Positions 4,983 through 11,086 of a stretch of DNA of 11,086 bases are shown piece by piece. Below the pieces are notes generated by a model. It was given only the letters and a program-made list of their open reading frames with translations, did not search any database and was not told the origin of the DNA. The stretch is from positions 1-11,086 of the forward strand of contig DLMG01000218.1 of the NCBI GenBank assembly GCA_002479245.1. The letters are read 5' to 3'. Source of the DNA: Verrucomicrobia subdivision 3 bacterium UBA7542. GTDB taxonomy: Bacteria; Verrucomicrobiota; Verrucomicrobiia; Limisphaerales; UBA11358. Every line of letters starts with the position of its first letter. The first letter of the stretch is position 1. The translations under genes were made by a program, and so were the position numbers.

Positions 4983-7199
4983 ATGTCCCGTCCGCGTCTC
5001 ATTGGTCTGTTGCTCGCGCTCATCACGCTGCTGGTTTATCTGCCGGCGGCCTATCACGGCTTCAGCATCTTTGACGACGATGATTACGTCACCGAAAACC
5101 ATATCGTCCAAAACGGCCTGACGTGGGTTGGCGTCAAATGGGCTTTTACCACCTGGTACGCCAGCAACTGGCATCCGGTCACGTGGCTTTCGCACATGCT
5201 GGATTGCGAATTGTTCAGCTTGAACGCCGGGGCACAGCATTACGTCAATGTCCTGTTTCACGCGGCGAATGCGGTTTTGCTTTTCTTGCTGCTGCTCCGG
5301 CTCACTCAGGAATTATGGCCGAGCCTGTTCGTCGCCGCGTTGTTCGCGTGGCATCCGCTGCACGTGGAATCCGTCGCCTGGCTTTCCGAACGCAAAGACG
5401 TGTTGAGCACCTTTTTTGCGCTGCTGACCTTGCTGGCCTACGCGCGTTACGCGCAATGGGTGACAAGTGACGGGTGGCCCGCCTTCACTGCGCTTCCGCC
5501 TTCGCCCGGCTTCGGCGCGACAAGTCAGCGCGGCAAGCAGGTGACAGGAACAGAAAAAGTCGCCTCCACCTCTGCCCTGTCACGTGTCACGTGTCACGCA
5601 TCACGTTTCTACTGGCTCGCTCTGATTTTCTTCGCCTTGGGCCTGATGTCCAAACCGATGCTGGTTACATTGCCGTTTGTGATGCTGCTGTTGGATTATT
5701 GGCCGCTACAGCGAGTGAGAAGTGATCGGTGGCAATCAGCAAGTGTCCTGCGATTGTTGGTGGAGAAGTGGCCGTTCTTTGTGCTGATGGCGGTTTCATG
5801 CGTCGTCACCTTTCTGGCGCAACGCCATGGCGACATGGTCGTCTCACTGAAAGCGATGCCGCCGGGCTACCGTCTGGCCAAGATGCTGCTGGCTTATACG
5901 TGTTACCTGCTGAAAACGATCTGGCCGGTGCATCTGGCAATTTTCTATCCGCTGCCCAAAGAAATCTCCCCATTGGCCGTCTCTGCTGCAGTGGTTGTGT
6001 TGATTTCCATCACTGTCGTTGTCTGGTTCGGACGCAAACGCAGTCCGTATGGACTCATGGGCTGGTTATGGTTTTTGGGAACGCTGGTGCCGGTGATCGG
6101 CCTGGTGCAGGTCGGCCTGTCGGCGTGGTCCGACCGCTATACTTATTTTCCACTCACCGGGATTTTCATCGCCATAACGTTCGCCGTCCGCGACTGGAGG
6201 GACCGATTTAAAATCCCTCCCCCGGTCATCACCACCGCCGCCATCTTGATTCTTGGGAGCTGTGTGCTGCTTACGGAAAACCAACTGGCCTGCTGGCGCG
6301 ATGACCAAGCGCTTTACACCCATGCTATCAGCGTTACCAAGGACAATGAACAGGCCCATCTCTGTCTGGGTTTTGTGCTCGAAGAGAAGGGGCGGACAGC
6401 CGACGCCATAGCCGAATACCGCATCGGCCTGAAACTGAATCCTTACCGCATCAAAGCCTACAACCAGATCGCCAGTTTGCTCGCTGAATCCGGTCGTACC
6501 AACGAAGCGCTGGCCGAACTTCGGGAGGCGCTGCGGATCAATTCCAAAGACACGCTGTTGCACAACCACCTCGCCAGTTTGCTCGCCGACTCCGGCCGCA
6601 CCAACGAAGCGCTGGCCGAACTTCGAGAGACGCTGCACGCAAACCCCAAGGAGGCGGCGTTATACAACAACCTGGGAACCTTGCTTGTTAAGCTTGGCCG
6701 TTTTGATGAGGCGATGGAACAATATGCCGCAGCCGTGCGATTGGACCCCGCAGACTGGCGGGCGCCCTATTTAAAGGGCAAGGCGTTGCTTAAACAAGGC
6801 CGCGACATGGAAGCCCTCCCGTATTTCCGGCAGGCGATGCAAATCGATCCGGATAATCTCCATGTCCTGATCTACCTGGCCCAAGTGCTGGCCTCGGATG
6901 AAAATCCAAAAGTTCGCGACGGTCACACCGCTTTTGCCCTGGCGTCCAAGGCCAACACCCTCACCGGCGGAGCTCAACCGGCCATGCTCGATGTGTTGGG
7001 CATGGCCTGTGCCGAACTTGGGCGTTTCGACGAGGCGCAAAAAGCCGCGCAGGAGGCCATCAATCTCGCCAAAGCCAGTGGCATGACGAATGATGCGGTC
7101 GTCGTTCAGCAGCGATTGCGGCTTTACCAGAACCATCAGCCCTGGCGGGAATCTTCTTTGTCCACCAACCCCCCGCCAGGAAACCTGCCCCCAAATTAA
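4983..7199 (+). CDS. TMTC-like GT-C glycosyltransferase with C-terminal TPR repeats, copy 1
   Basis: The 738-residue protein has a polytopic membrane half and a TPR half, the layout of TMTC proteins, which in animals are ER O-mannosyltransferases for cadherins; the bacterial substrate is unknown. Residues 6-24 form the first helix, followed by the outside loop FDDDDYVTEN (30-39); the Asp pair is where GT-C enzymes keep their catalytic acid. SNWHPVTWLSHMLDC and WHPLHVESVAWLSERKDVLS are family blocks. Further helices run to about residue 440, with GLMSKPMLVTLPFV, LDYWPL, LGTLVPVIGLVQVG and DRYTYFPL. Residues about 455-700 hold five clear TPR units and two looser ones. Residues 160-208 are a variable loop built on heptanucleotide repeats. 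The start at 4983 is chosen because copy 2 shares MSRPRL and the preceding 22-base leader; an in-frame ATG at 4920 lies upstream of the predicted promoter start. The nearest ribosome binding signal is a weak AAAGAAA. Membrane O-oligosaccharyl roles are an alternative. Confidence 0.85.
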   Translation: MSRPRLIGLLLALITLLVYLPAAYHGFSIFDDDDYVTENHIVQNGLTWVGVKWAFTTWYASNWHPVTWLSHMLDCELFSLNAGAQHYVNVLFHAANAVLLFLLLLRLTQELWPSLFVAALFAWHPLHVESVAWLSERKDVLSTFFALLTLLAYARYAQWVTSDGWPAFTALPPSPGFGATSQRGKQVTGTEKVASTSALSRVTCHASRFYWLALIFFALGLMSKPMLVTLPFVMLLLDYWPLQRVRSDRWQSASVLRLLVEKWPFFVLMAVSCVVTFLAQRHGDMVVSLKAMPPGYRLAKMLLAYTCYLLKTIWPVHLAIFYPLPKEISPLAVSAAVVVLISITVVVWFGRKRSPYGLMGWLWFLGTLVPVIGLVQVGLSAWSDRYTYFPLTGIFIAITFAVRDWRDRFKIPPPVITTAAILILGSCVLLTENQLACWRDDQALYTHAISVTKDNEQAHLCLGFVLEEKGRTADAIAEYRIGLKLNPYRIKAYNQIASLLAESGRTNEALAELREALRINSKDTLLHNHLASLLADSGRTNEALAELRETLHANPKEAALYNNLGTLLVKLGRFDEAMEQYAAAVRLDPADWRAPYLKGKALLKQGRDMEALPYFRQAMQIDPDNLHVLIYLAQVLASDENPKVRDGHTAFALASKANTLTGGAQPAMLDVLGMACAELGRFDEAQKAAQEAINLAKASGMTNDAVVVQQRLRLYQNHQPWRESSLSTNPPPGNLPPN
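5460..5606. repeat. Inverted heptanucleotide repeat array in TMTC-like copy 1
   Basis: The left arm has direct heptads GTGACAA, GTGACGG and GTGGCCC at 5460-5480, and another, GTGACAG, at 5541-5547. The right arm is the reverse-oriented series GTCACGT, GTCACGT, GTCACGC and ATCACGT at 5579-5606. The element is thus bounded by oppositely oriented 7-base arrays. It is translated in frame as an extra loop (residues 160-208) between two membrane helices. Bases 5481-5540, a GC-rich piece absent from copy 2, interrupt the left arm. Confidence 0.8.
5715..5749 (+). repeat. Second, degenerate heptanucleotide array in TMTC-like copy 1
   Basis: Five successive 7-base units read GTGAGAA, GTGATCG, GTGGCAA, TCAGCAA and GTGTCCT. 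They encode the loop just after LDYWPLQRV. At the same place copy 2 has a CG-rich sequence without heptads. The array is degenerate and could be partly chance, but period and start letters match the larger array nearby. Confidence 0.5.
6471..6674 (+). repeat. 102-base tandem duplication encoding two TPR units
   Basis: Two adjacent 102-base units start at 6471 and 6573, each opening with GCCAGTTTGCTCGC and sharing ACCAACGAAGCGCTGGCCGA further on. They encode two consecutive 34-residue TPR motifs (ASLLAxSGRTNEALAELRExL). The first 65 bases or so are nearly identical and the rest is diverged. Copy 2 has one fewer TPR unit, so this looks like a copy-1-specific expansion. Confidence 0.85.
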
Positions 7200-7227
7200 C
7201 CGGCATCTCTGTTCTTGCCGTGGGGAC

Positions 7228-7249
7228 AAAATCGCATACAAAGAACCCG
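7228..7249 (+). repeat. Leader copy 2, shared with the first TMTC-like gene
   Basis: This is the counterpart of the 22-base leader at 4961-4982. It lies in the 50-base gap between the stop of copy 1 (7199) and the start of copy 2 (7250). No promoter or terminator is visible in this gap, so the two genes are probably transcribed together. Confidence 0.7.
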
Positions 7250-9286
7250 ATGTCTCGTCCGCGCCTCATGGGTCTGTTGCTCGCGCTGGTCACGCTGCTG
7301 GTTTACCTGCCGGCGTCGCGCGACGGTTTTGTGAATTACGACGATCAGGATTACGTCACGGAAAATTCTGTCGTGCAAAAAGGACTGACGTGGACGGGAA
7401 TCAAGTGGGCCTTCACCACCGGCCACGCCAGCAACTGGCATCCGCTCACCTGGCTTTCGCACATGGCGGACTGCGAACTCTTCGGCCTCAACCCCGGCGC
7501 ACACCATCTCGTCAATGTGCTGTTTCACACGGTTAATGCAGTGTTGCTGCTGCTGCTGTTGTTTCGGATGACCGGTGCGCTGTGGCCGGCGGCGTTTGTC
7601 GCCGCGTTGTTCGCGTGGCATCCGCTGCACGTGGAATCCGTCGCGTGGATTTCCGAGCGCAAGGACGTGTTGAGCACGTTCTTCGCGCTGCTGACCTTGC
7701 TGGCCTACGCGCGTTATGCGCAACACGTGACCAGTGACATGTGTCAAGTGACACGAACGAACTCCGCCTCGTCACCCGTCACCCGCCACCCGTCACGCTT
7801 CTACTGGCTGGCGTTGCTCTTCTTCGCGCTCGGCCTCATGTCCAAACCGATGTTGGTCACCCTCCCGTTTGTGATGTTGCTGCTGGATTACTGGCCGTTG
7901 CACAGACTCTCCTCCGGCACCGGCCGGCCGGCAACGGCCTTGCACCTGGCCTGGGAGAAATGGCCGTTCTTTCTGCTCACGATCGTTTCATGCGTCGTAA
8001 CATTTCTTGTCCAGTCTCAACGAAGTGGCGACGCGGTCGCCTCACTCGAACTCGTTCCGCTGCATTATCGGTTTTGTAACGCATTGGTATCTTACGGGCT
8101 TTATTTGTTGAAAATGGTCTGGCCGGTGGGGCTTGCGGTTTTTTATCCGCTGCCCGGCCATTTAACCTGGATATTGATGGCCGCGATAACATCGGCAGTC
8201 ATACTGGTCATCATTTCAAGTTTTGTCTGGCAGGCCGGACGGGCGCACGCGTATTTGCCAGTTGGCTGGCTGTGGTTTTTGGGAACGCTCGTGCCCGTCA
8301 TCGGGCTCGTGCAAGTCGGCGGGGCGGCATTGGCCGATCGTTACACTTACATTCCATCGATCGGCGTGTTCATCGCCGTCACCTTCGGCCTTTGCGACCT
8401 GGCGGATCGTTTTCAATTCCCCAAAAAGGCAATTGCAACCACAGCCGTTTTGATCCTCGCGACCAGTTTGATCCTTACCGAAAACCAGTTGCGTTACTGG
8501 CACGACAGCGAAACGCTCTTTGCTCATGCGCTCGCGGTGACAAAAAACAATCATGTCGCGCACGTCAACCTGGGCGTCGCGCTTGAACAGAAAGGCAAAT
8601 TAAACGAGGCGCTCGCCGAATACCGCGCCGCCGAACAACTGGCGCCGGAACTTTATCACATTCACAATAATCTCGGCAATCTGCTCGACAATTTGGGCCA
8701 CCCCAATGAAGCGCTCATCGAATATCGCTGGGCCGTGCTTTTGAACCCCAGCCTGCCCTCTTTGCATAACGGCGAGGGCATGATACTGGCCGAACTCGGA
8801 CGTTTCGACGAAGGCCTGTGCCAGTTTAAAGAAGCCTCGCGGCTTGATCCCACTTATCCGTGGGCGCACCTCGAAATCGGGAAGCTGCGTCTCAAACAAG
8901 GCCGCGATGCCGAGGCGATTGATGAGTTACGTGCAGCGCTGCGGATTGACCCAGACAATTTTCAAATCCTCGCCTACACCGCCCACGTGCTGGCCGCCGA
9001 CGAAAATCCTCAAATCCGCGACGGCCGGACCGCACTCGTGCTCGCCATCAAGGCCAAACTCCTGACCGGCGAAACGCAACCGTACGTGCTCGACGCGCTC
9101 GGCATGGCCTGCGCCGAGACCGGCGATTTCACCAACGCGCTGGAAGAGACGCAAAAGGCGTTTGACCTCGCCATCGCCGCCAAAATGAAAAAACTCGAGC
9201 CATTGCAACAACGATTGGAGCTTTATAAAAACCACCAGCCGTGGCGCGAATCGTTTCTGTTCACCAACGCGCCGGTGAAACATTGA
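7250..9286 (+). CDS. TMTC-like GT-C glycosyltransferase with C-terminal TPR repeats, copy 2
   Basis: This 678-residue paralogue of the preceding gene has the same plan. The first helix is at residues 6-24. The loop YDDQDYVTEN (30-39) keeps Asp31, Asp32 and Asp34. The SNWHPLTWLSHMADC and WHPLHVESVAWISERKDVLS blocks are present. Membrane helices continue through GLMSKPMLVTLPFV and LGTLVPVIGLVQVG-ADRYTYIP, ending around residue 425. TPR units start near residue 433: four clear ones, then a looser pair, then the tail LYKNHQPWRE shared with copy 1. Its variable loop (about residues 159-183) is half the length of that in copy 1 but built on the same heptads. Start chosen at 7250 because it aligns with copy 1; an in-frame ATG at 7220 would add ten residues and is not conserved. 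A linked function, such as two acceptors or donors in one envelope glycosylation pathway, is inference. Confidence 0.85.
   Translation: MSRPRLMGLLLALVTLLVYLPASRDGFVNYDDQDYVTENSVVQKGLTWTGIKWAFTTGHASNWHPLTWLSHMADCELFGLNPGAHHLVNVLFHTVNAVLLLLLLFRMTGALWPAAFVAALFAWHPLHVESVAWISERKDVLSTFFALLTLLAYARYAQHVTSDMCQVTRTNSASSPVTRHPSRFYWLALLFFALGLMSKPMLVTLPFVMLLLDYWPLHRLSSGTGRPATALHLAWEKWPFFLLTIVSCVVTFLVQSQRSGDAVASLELVPLHYRFCNALVSYGLYLLKMVWPVGLAVFYPLPGHLTWILMAAITSAVILVIISSFVWQAGRAHAYLPVGWLWFLGTLVPVIGLVQVGGAALADRYTYIPSIGVFIAVTFGLCDLADRFQFPKKAIATTAVLILATSLILTENQLRYWHDSETLFAHALAVTKNNHVAHVNLGVALEQKGKLNEALAEYRAAEQLAPELYHIHNNLGNLLDNLGHPNEALIEYRWAVLLNPSLPSLHNGEGMILAELGRFDEGLCQFKEASRLDPTYPWAHLEIGKLRLKQGRDAEAIDELRAALRIDPDNFQILAYTAHVLAADENPQIRDGRTALVLAIKAKLLTGETQPYVLDALGMACAETGDFTNALEETQKAFDLAIAAKMKKLEPLQQRLELYKNHQPWRESFLFTNAPVKH
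7727..7798. repeat. Inverted heptanucleotide repeat array in TMTC-like copy 2
   Basis: Four heptads read GTGACCA, GTGACAT, GTGTCAA and GTGACAC (7727-7754). After the 16-base centre GAACGAACTCCGCCTC (7755-7770) come four reverse-oriented heptads GTCACCC, GTCACCC, GCCACCC and GTCACGC (7771-7798). This is the cleanest form of the element. The centre resembles that of copy 1, where GAAC also follows GTGACAG and CGCCTC also precedes the right arm. It is translated in frame as a loop of about 24 residues. Confidence 0.85.
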
Positions 9287-9448
9287 TGGGAGCACCGGTT
9301 CCTGCCGCGCCGAAGCTTCCGGGCGAAGGCTGGTCCCACCCGACGTGTTGGAGTTCACGCTTTAGGGTGTCATCCAAACAATCCCGCACATCGCGGGCTT
9401 GAACTCCAGCGTTTTCAGCCGGGCCGGAGGCCGGCGCTCCGGTGGAAT
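9287..9448. repeat. Convergent intergenic region with nested palindromic repeat-like element
   Basis: This non-coding stretch lies between the stops of TMTC-like copy 2 (plus) and bioD (minus). GGAGTTCACGC (9350-9360) pairs with GCTTGAACTCC (9397-9407) at 10 of 11 positions. Inside it, CCCGC (9383-9387) pairs with GCGGG (9393-9397) around a 5-base loop. To the right, 9418-9441 is a GGCC-rich palindromic run (GGCCGGAGGCCGGC). No T-run follows the hairpins, so it is not a classic terminator, although it may act as one. The style suggests a REP-like or small non-autonomous repeat. Confidence 0.55.
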
Positions 9449-10123
9449 TCATTTTACCAACGCCCGGAGCATGTGCCGCACCCGCGAATCCTTTAAAACT
9501 TTTCCCGCGTCCGGTCGCCTGCCCAGCCACGGCAATTCAAAAATCCTTTTCGCGTCGAAAAATTCCGCAAGCAAGCCGGCATTTGTGTTTGTGGCAGCAT
9601 CCGGCTTTGATGGCGACATCATCACGACGCGTGCCCGACAGGACGCGCTTCGCGGCAACGCGGCGAGTGTCAGCAAAACTTGATTCACCGCGCCGAGCCG
9701 GTTGGGGCAAACCACCATCGGCGTCGCACGCAGGGCCGCAATCAAATCGCGTGAGTCAAAATTCCCGCCGAGCGGACTCAACAAGCCGCCGGTGCCTTCA
9801 ACCAACACCACATCAAAACGTTTTTGCATCGCACGGACATGCGCGAGCACGTCCGCGAGCTTGACCTGCTTGCGTTCGCGGCGGGCGGCGAGCAAAGGCG
9901 CAATCGGCGCGCGGAAATGCCACGGATTGATTTCGTCGGGCGTGAGCGCGTCCTTCATGGCGGCGCGCAACGCGCGGGCGTCGTCGCGTCCGCCGGAACA
10001 AATCGGCTTGAGGGCCGCCGCGTTGACGCCGCGTTCCCGCAAGTGACGCGCCAGCAGCGCGGTCAGCACGGTTTTGCCAACGCCGGTGTCCGTGCCGGTG
10101 ATGAAGAACGTCGTTCGCTTCAT
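9449..10123 (-). CDS. bioD: BioD, ATP-dependent dethiobiotin synthetase
   Basis: BioD closes the ureido ring of biotin: 7,8-diaminopelargonate, CO2 and ATP give dethiobiotin. From the ATG at 10123 the protein has 224 residues, close to the family norm. The P-loop GTDTGVGKT is at 10-18, with Lys17. KPICSG at 39-44 corresponds to the substrate/carbamate-binding lysine region (Lys37 in E. coli). VEGTGG at 108-113 is the VEGAGG motif with Thr for Ala. RLGAVNQVLLTL from 152 corresponds to the LGxINHxLLT segment with Gln in place of His. The frame stays open upstream to a TTG/ATG pair at 10165/10162, but the family begins just before the P-loop, so 10123 is preferred. GGCGG lies too close to the ATG to be a good ribosome binding site. 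The other biotin genes are not adjacent here. Confidence 0.93.
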   Translation of the reverse strand: MKRTTFFITGTDTGVGKTVLTALLARHLRERGVNAAALKPICSGGRDDARALRAAMKDALTPDEINPWHFRAPIAPLLAARRERKQVKLADVLAHVRAMQKRFDVVLVEGTGGLLSPLGGNFDSRDLIAALRATPMVVCPNRLGAVNQVLLTLAALPRSASCRARVVMMSPSKPDAATNTNAGLLAEFFDAKRIFELPWLGRRPDAGKVLKDSRVRHMLRALVK

Positions 10124-10170
10124 TCCGCCAACATCAAAGCGGAAAAAGCGCGGGTAAGCCATCAAAACCG

Positions 10171-10200
10171 TTGACGGAATCGGCTGGATTCAGCTAATTT
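10171..10200 (+). promoter_or_regulatory. Possible promoter of tig
   Basis: TTGACG (10171-10176) is one base from the -35 consensus. An AT-rich GCTAATTT follows at 10193-10200, 16 to 18 bases further on depending on the register chosen, and would supply a weak -10 box. The transcript leader would be about 20-30 bases. The -35 box is convincing and the -10 is poor. Confidence 0.4.
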
Positions 10201-10219
10201 ACACGGCTCGCTGACCAGC

Positions 10220-10224
10220 GGGGA
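10220..10224 (+). promoter_or_regulatory. Ribosome binding site deciding the GTG start of tig
   Basis: GGGGA at 10220-10224 lies five bases before the GTG at 10230. This good Shine-Dalgarno match supports the GTG initiation codon, since no ATG is available nearby in this frame before the conserved N-terminal residues. Confidence 0.7.
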
Positions 10225-10229
10225 TTATT

Positions 10230-11086
10230 GTGAACATCACCATCGAAAATCTGGCGCCGTGCAAAAAATTGCTGCGGGTGGAAGTGGACGCGAAGGCTGT
10301 GGACGAAGCTTTCGACACTGTCACGAAGGACTTTCAGAAACAGGCGTCGCTGCCCGGCTTTCGGCCCGGCAAGGCGCCCCGCGCCATGGTGCTCAAAAAA
10401 TACGAGTCGGACATCAAGGACGAAGTCAAACGCAAGCTCATCGGTGATTCGTACCACAAGGCGCTGGACGAGAAAAAAATCGCCGTGATCGGCTATCCGG
10501 ACATCGAGGAAATCCGGTTTGGCCGCGGCCAGACGCTGCAATTCGCCGCCACCATCGAGACCGCGCCGGAATTTCAACTGCCCGAATACAAGGGCCTGCC
10601 GGCCAAACGCGAGGCGAAATCGGTCACGGTGGCGGACGTGGATCGCGCCATCGAATTGCTCGCCCGGCAGCACACAAAGTTTGAGACGGTCGCGCGCGAG
10701 CTGCGCCTGGGCGACATCGCGGTGGTGAATTACACCGGCACGTGCGACGGCAGGCCCATCACCGACACCGCGCCGACAGCAAAGGGCTTGACCGAGCAGA
10801 AAAATTTCTGGGTTGACGCCGCGTCGGACTCGTTCATTCCCGGTTTTGCCGATCAGCTCATCGGCGCCAAGGCGGGCGACAAACGCACGGTGAATGTGAA
10901 TTTCCCCGCCGACTTCGTGACGAAACAACTCGCGGGCAAAAAAGGCGTTTACGAAATCGAAGTCGTCGAGGTGAAGGAAAAAGTCCTGCCGCCGATTGAC
11001 GACGCGTTCGCCAAAAAATACGACGCGGAAAACCTGCCGAAGCTCCGCGAAGGCGTGCAACGGGATCTGGAGAATGAATTGAAGTA
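10230..11086 (+). CDS. tig: Trigger factor, ribosome-associated chaperone and prolyl isomerase (partial, 3' end outside window)
   Basis: Trigger factor binds the ribosome exit tunnel and shields nascent chains. The frame from GTG 10230 stays open for 285 codons to the window edge; full-length proteins have about 430-450 residues, so the C-terminal arms are missing. The N-terminal ribosome-binding domain (about 1-115) begins with VNITIENLAPCKKLLRVEV and contains the signature GFRPGKAPR at 43-51. The FKBP-type isomerase domain (about 160-248) shows VVNYTGTCDG, SFIPGFADQLIGAKAGDKRTV and VNFPADF; acidic and aromatic residues expected in the active site are partly replaced. After KEKVLPPIDDAFAKKY (250-264) the C-terminal domain begins. 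The gene is divergent from bioD with 106 bases between. In many bacteria clpP and clpX follow tig; that cannot be seen here. Confidence 0.95.
   Translation, partial: MNITIENLAPCKKLLRVEVDAKAVDEAFDTVTKDFQKQASLPGFRPGKAPRAMVLKKYESDIKDEVKRKLIGDSYHKALDEKKIAVIGYPDIEEIRFGRGQTLQFAATIETAPEFQLPEYKGLPAKREAKSVTVADVDRAIELLARQHTKFETVARELRLGDIAVVNYTGTCDGRPITDTAPTAKGLTEQKNFWVDAASDSFIPGFADQLIGAKAGDKRTVNVNFPADFVTKQLAGKKGVYEIEVVEVKEKVLPPIDDAFAKKYDAENLPKLREGVQRDLENELK

Noticed and set aside
5578..5605. Repeated TGTCACG units as a CRISPR array
   Set aside because: The unit is 7 bases with no spacers, lies inside an open reading frame and no cas gene is near.
7196..7747. 183-codon minus-strand open frame (and a similar one at 4971-5261)
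   Set aside because: Both are antisense to the conserved N-terminal blocks of the two TMTC-like genes; their likeness to each other simply mirrors the paralogy.
9261..9530. 89-codon minus-strand frame across the convergent intergenic region
   Set aside because: It runs through the end of bioD in another frame and through the palindromic element; no family resemblance, so it is probably a repeat-derived spurious frame.
10124..10165. Upstream TTG/ATG start of bioD
   Set aside because: The extra 14 residues precede the normal family start just before the P-loop, and would run into the tig control region.
10194..11060. 288-codon open frame on the minus strand
   Set aside because: It lies antisense to trigger factor, which has clear family motifs along the same stretch; the minus-strand translation resembles no family known to me.

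Overview
The window looks like a chromosomal segment of a Gram-negative, GC-rich bacterium, most likely a Verrucomicrobiota member of the Pedosphaera/Limisphaera type. This is an inference from gene style: a five-gene Tol-Pal operon with a TonB-like TolA next to tatA-tatC, and two tandem membrane proteins of the TMTC type (GT-C glycosyltransferase domain plus TPR repeats) carrying in-frame heptanucleotide repeats. No rRNA or tRNA is present to confirm it. All genes look intact except those cut by the window edges. No integrase, transposase, CRISPR array or tRNA gene was seen.

Layout. Bases 1-865 (minus strand) hold tatA and the 5' part of tatC, the Sec-independent export system for folded proteins. 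Bases 1034-4806 (minus strand) hold a compact operon transcribed tolQ-tolR-tolA-tolB-pal, with ATGA overlaps at tolR/tolA and tolA/tolB. It ends in a strong rho-independent hairpin at about 971-1004. This is the envelope-spanning machine that couples proton-motive force in the inner membrane to the outer membrane and peptidoglycan. A short divergent control region (4807-4982) separates it from two plus-strand paralogues (4983-7199 and 7250-9286), which encode polytopic GT-C/TPR proteins resembling protein O-mannosyltransferases of the TMTC family. A palindrome-rich, repeat-like intergenic stretch (9287-9448) separates the second paralogue from bioD (dethiobiotin synthetase, minus strand). The 5' three fifths or so of tig (trigger factor) begins divergently at 10230 and runs off the window.

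How the genes fit together. Most of the window serves the cell envelope: Tat export, Tol-Pal envelope integrity, and probable glycosylation of exported proteins or other envelope polymers. bioD (biotin synthesis) and tig (ribosome-associated chaperone) are housekeeping neighbours with no clear link to the rest.

Most unusual signals. (1) Inverted arrays of GTGACNN/GTCACNN heptamers lie inside both TMTC-like genes at the same loop, and vary in size between the copies. (2) A four-fold in-frame GTN peptide (ttcgtgcc DNA) repeat, spaced by multiples of five codons, lies in an enlarged periplasmic loop of TatC. (3) The TMTC-like genes form a tandem duplication in which one 34-residue TPR unit and the heptad loop account for nearly all of the length difference. 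(4) A palindromic element lies between the second paralogue and bioD. None of these amounts to a clear new defence or mobile system, but the repeat behaviour deserves a genome-wide look.
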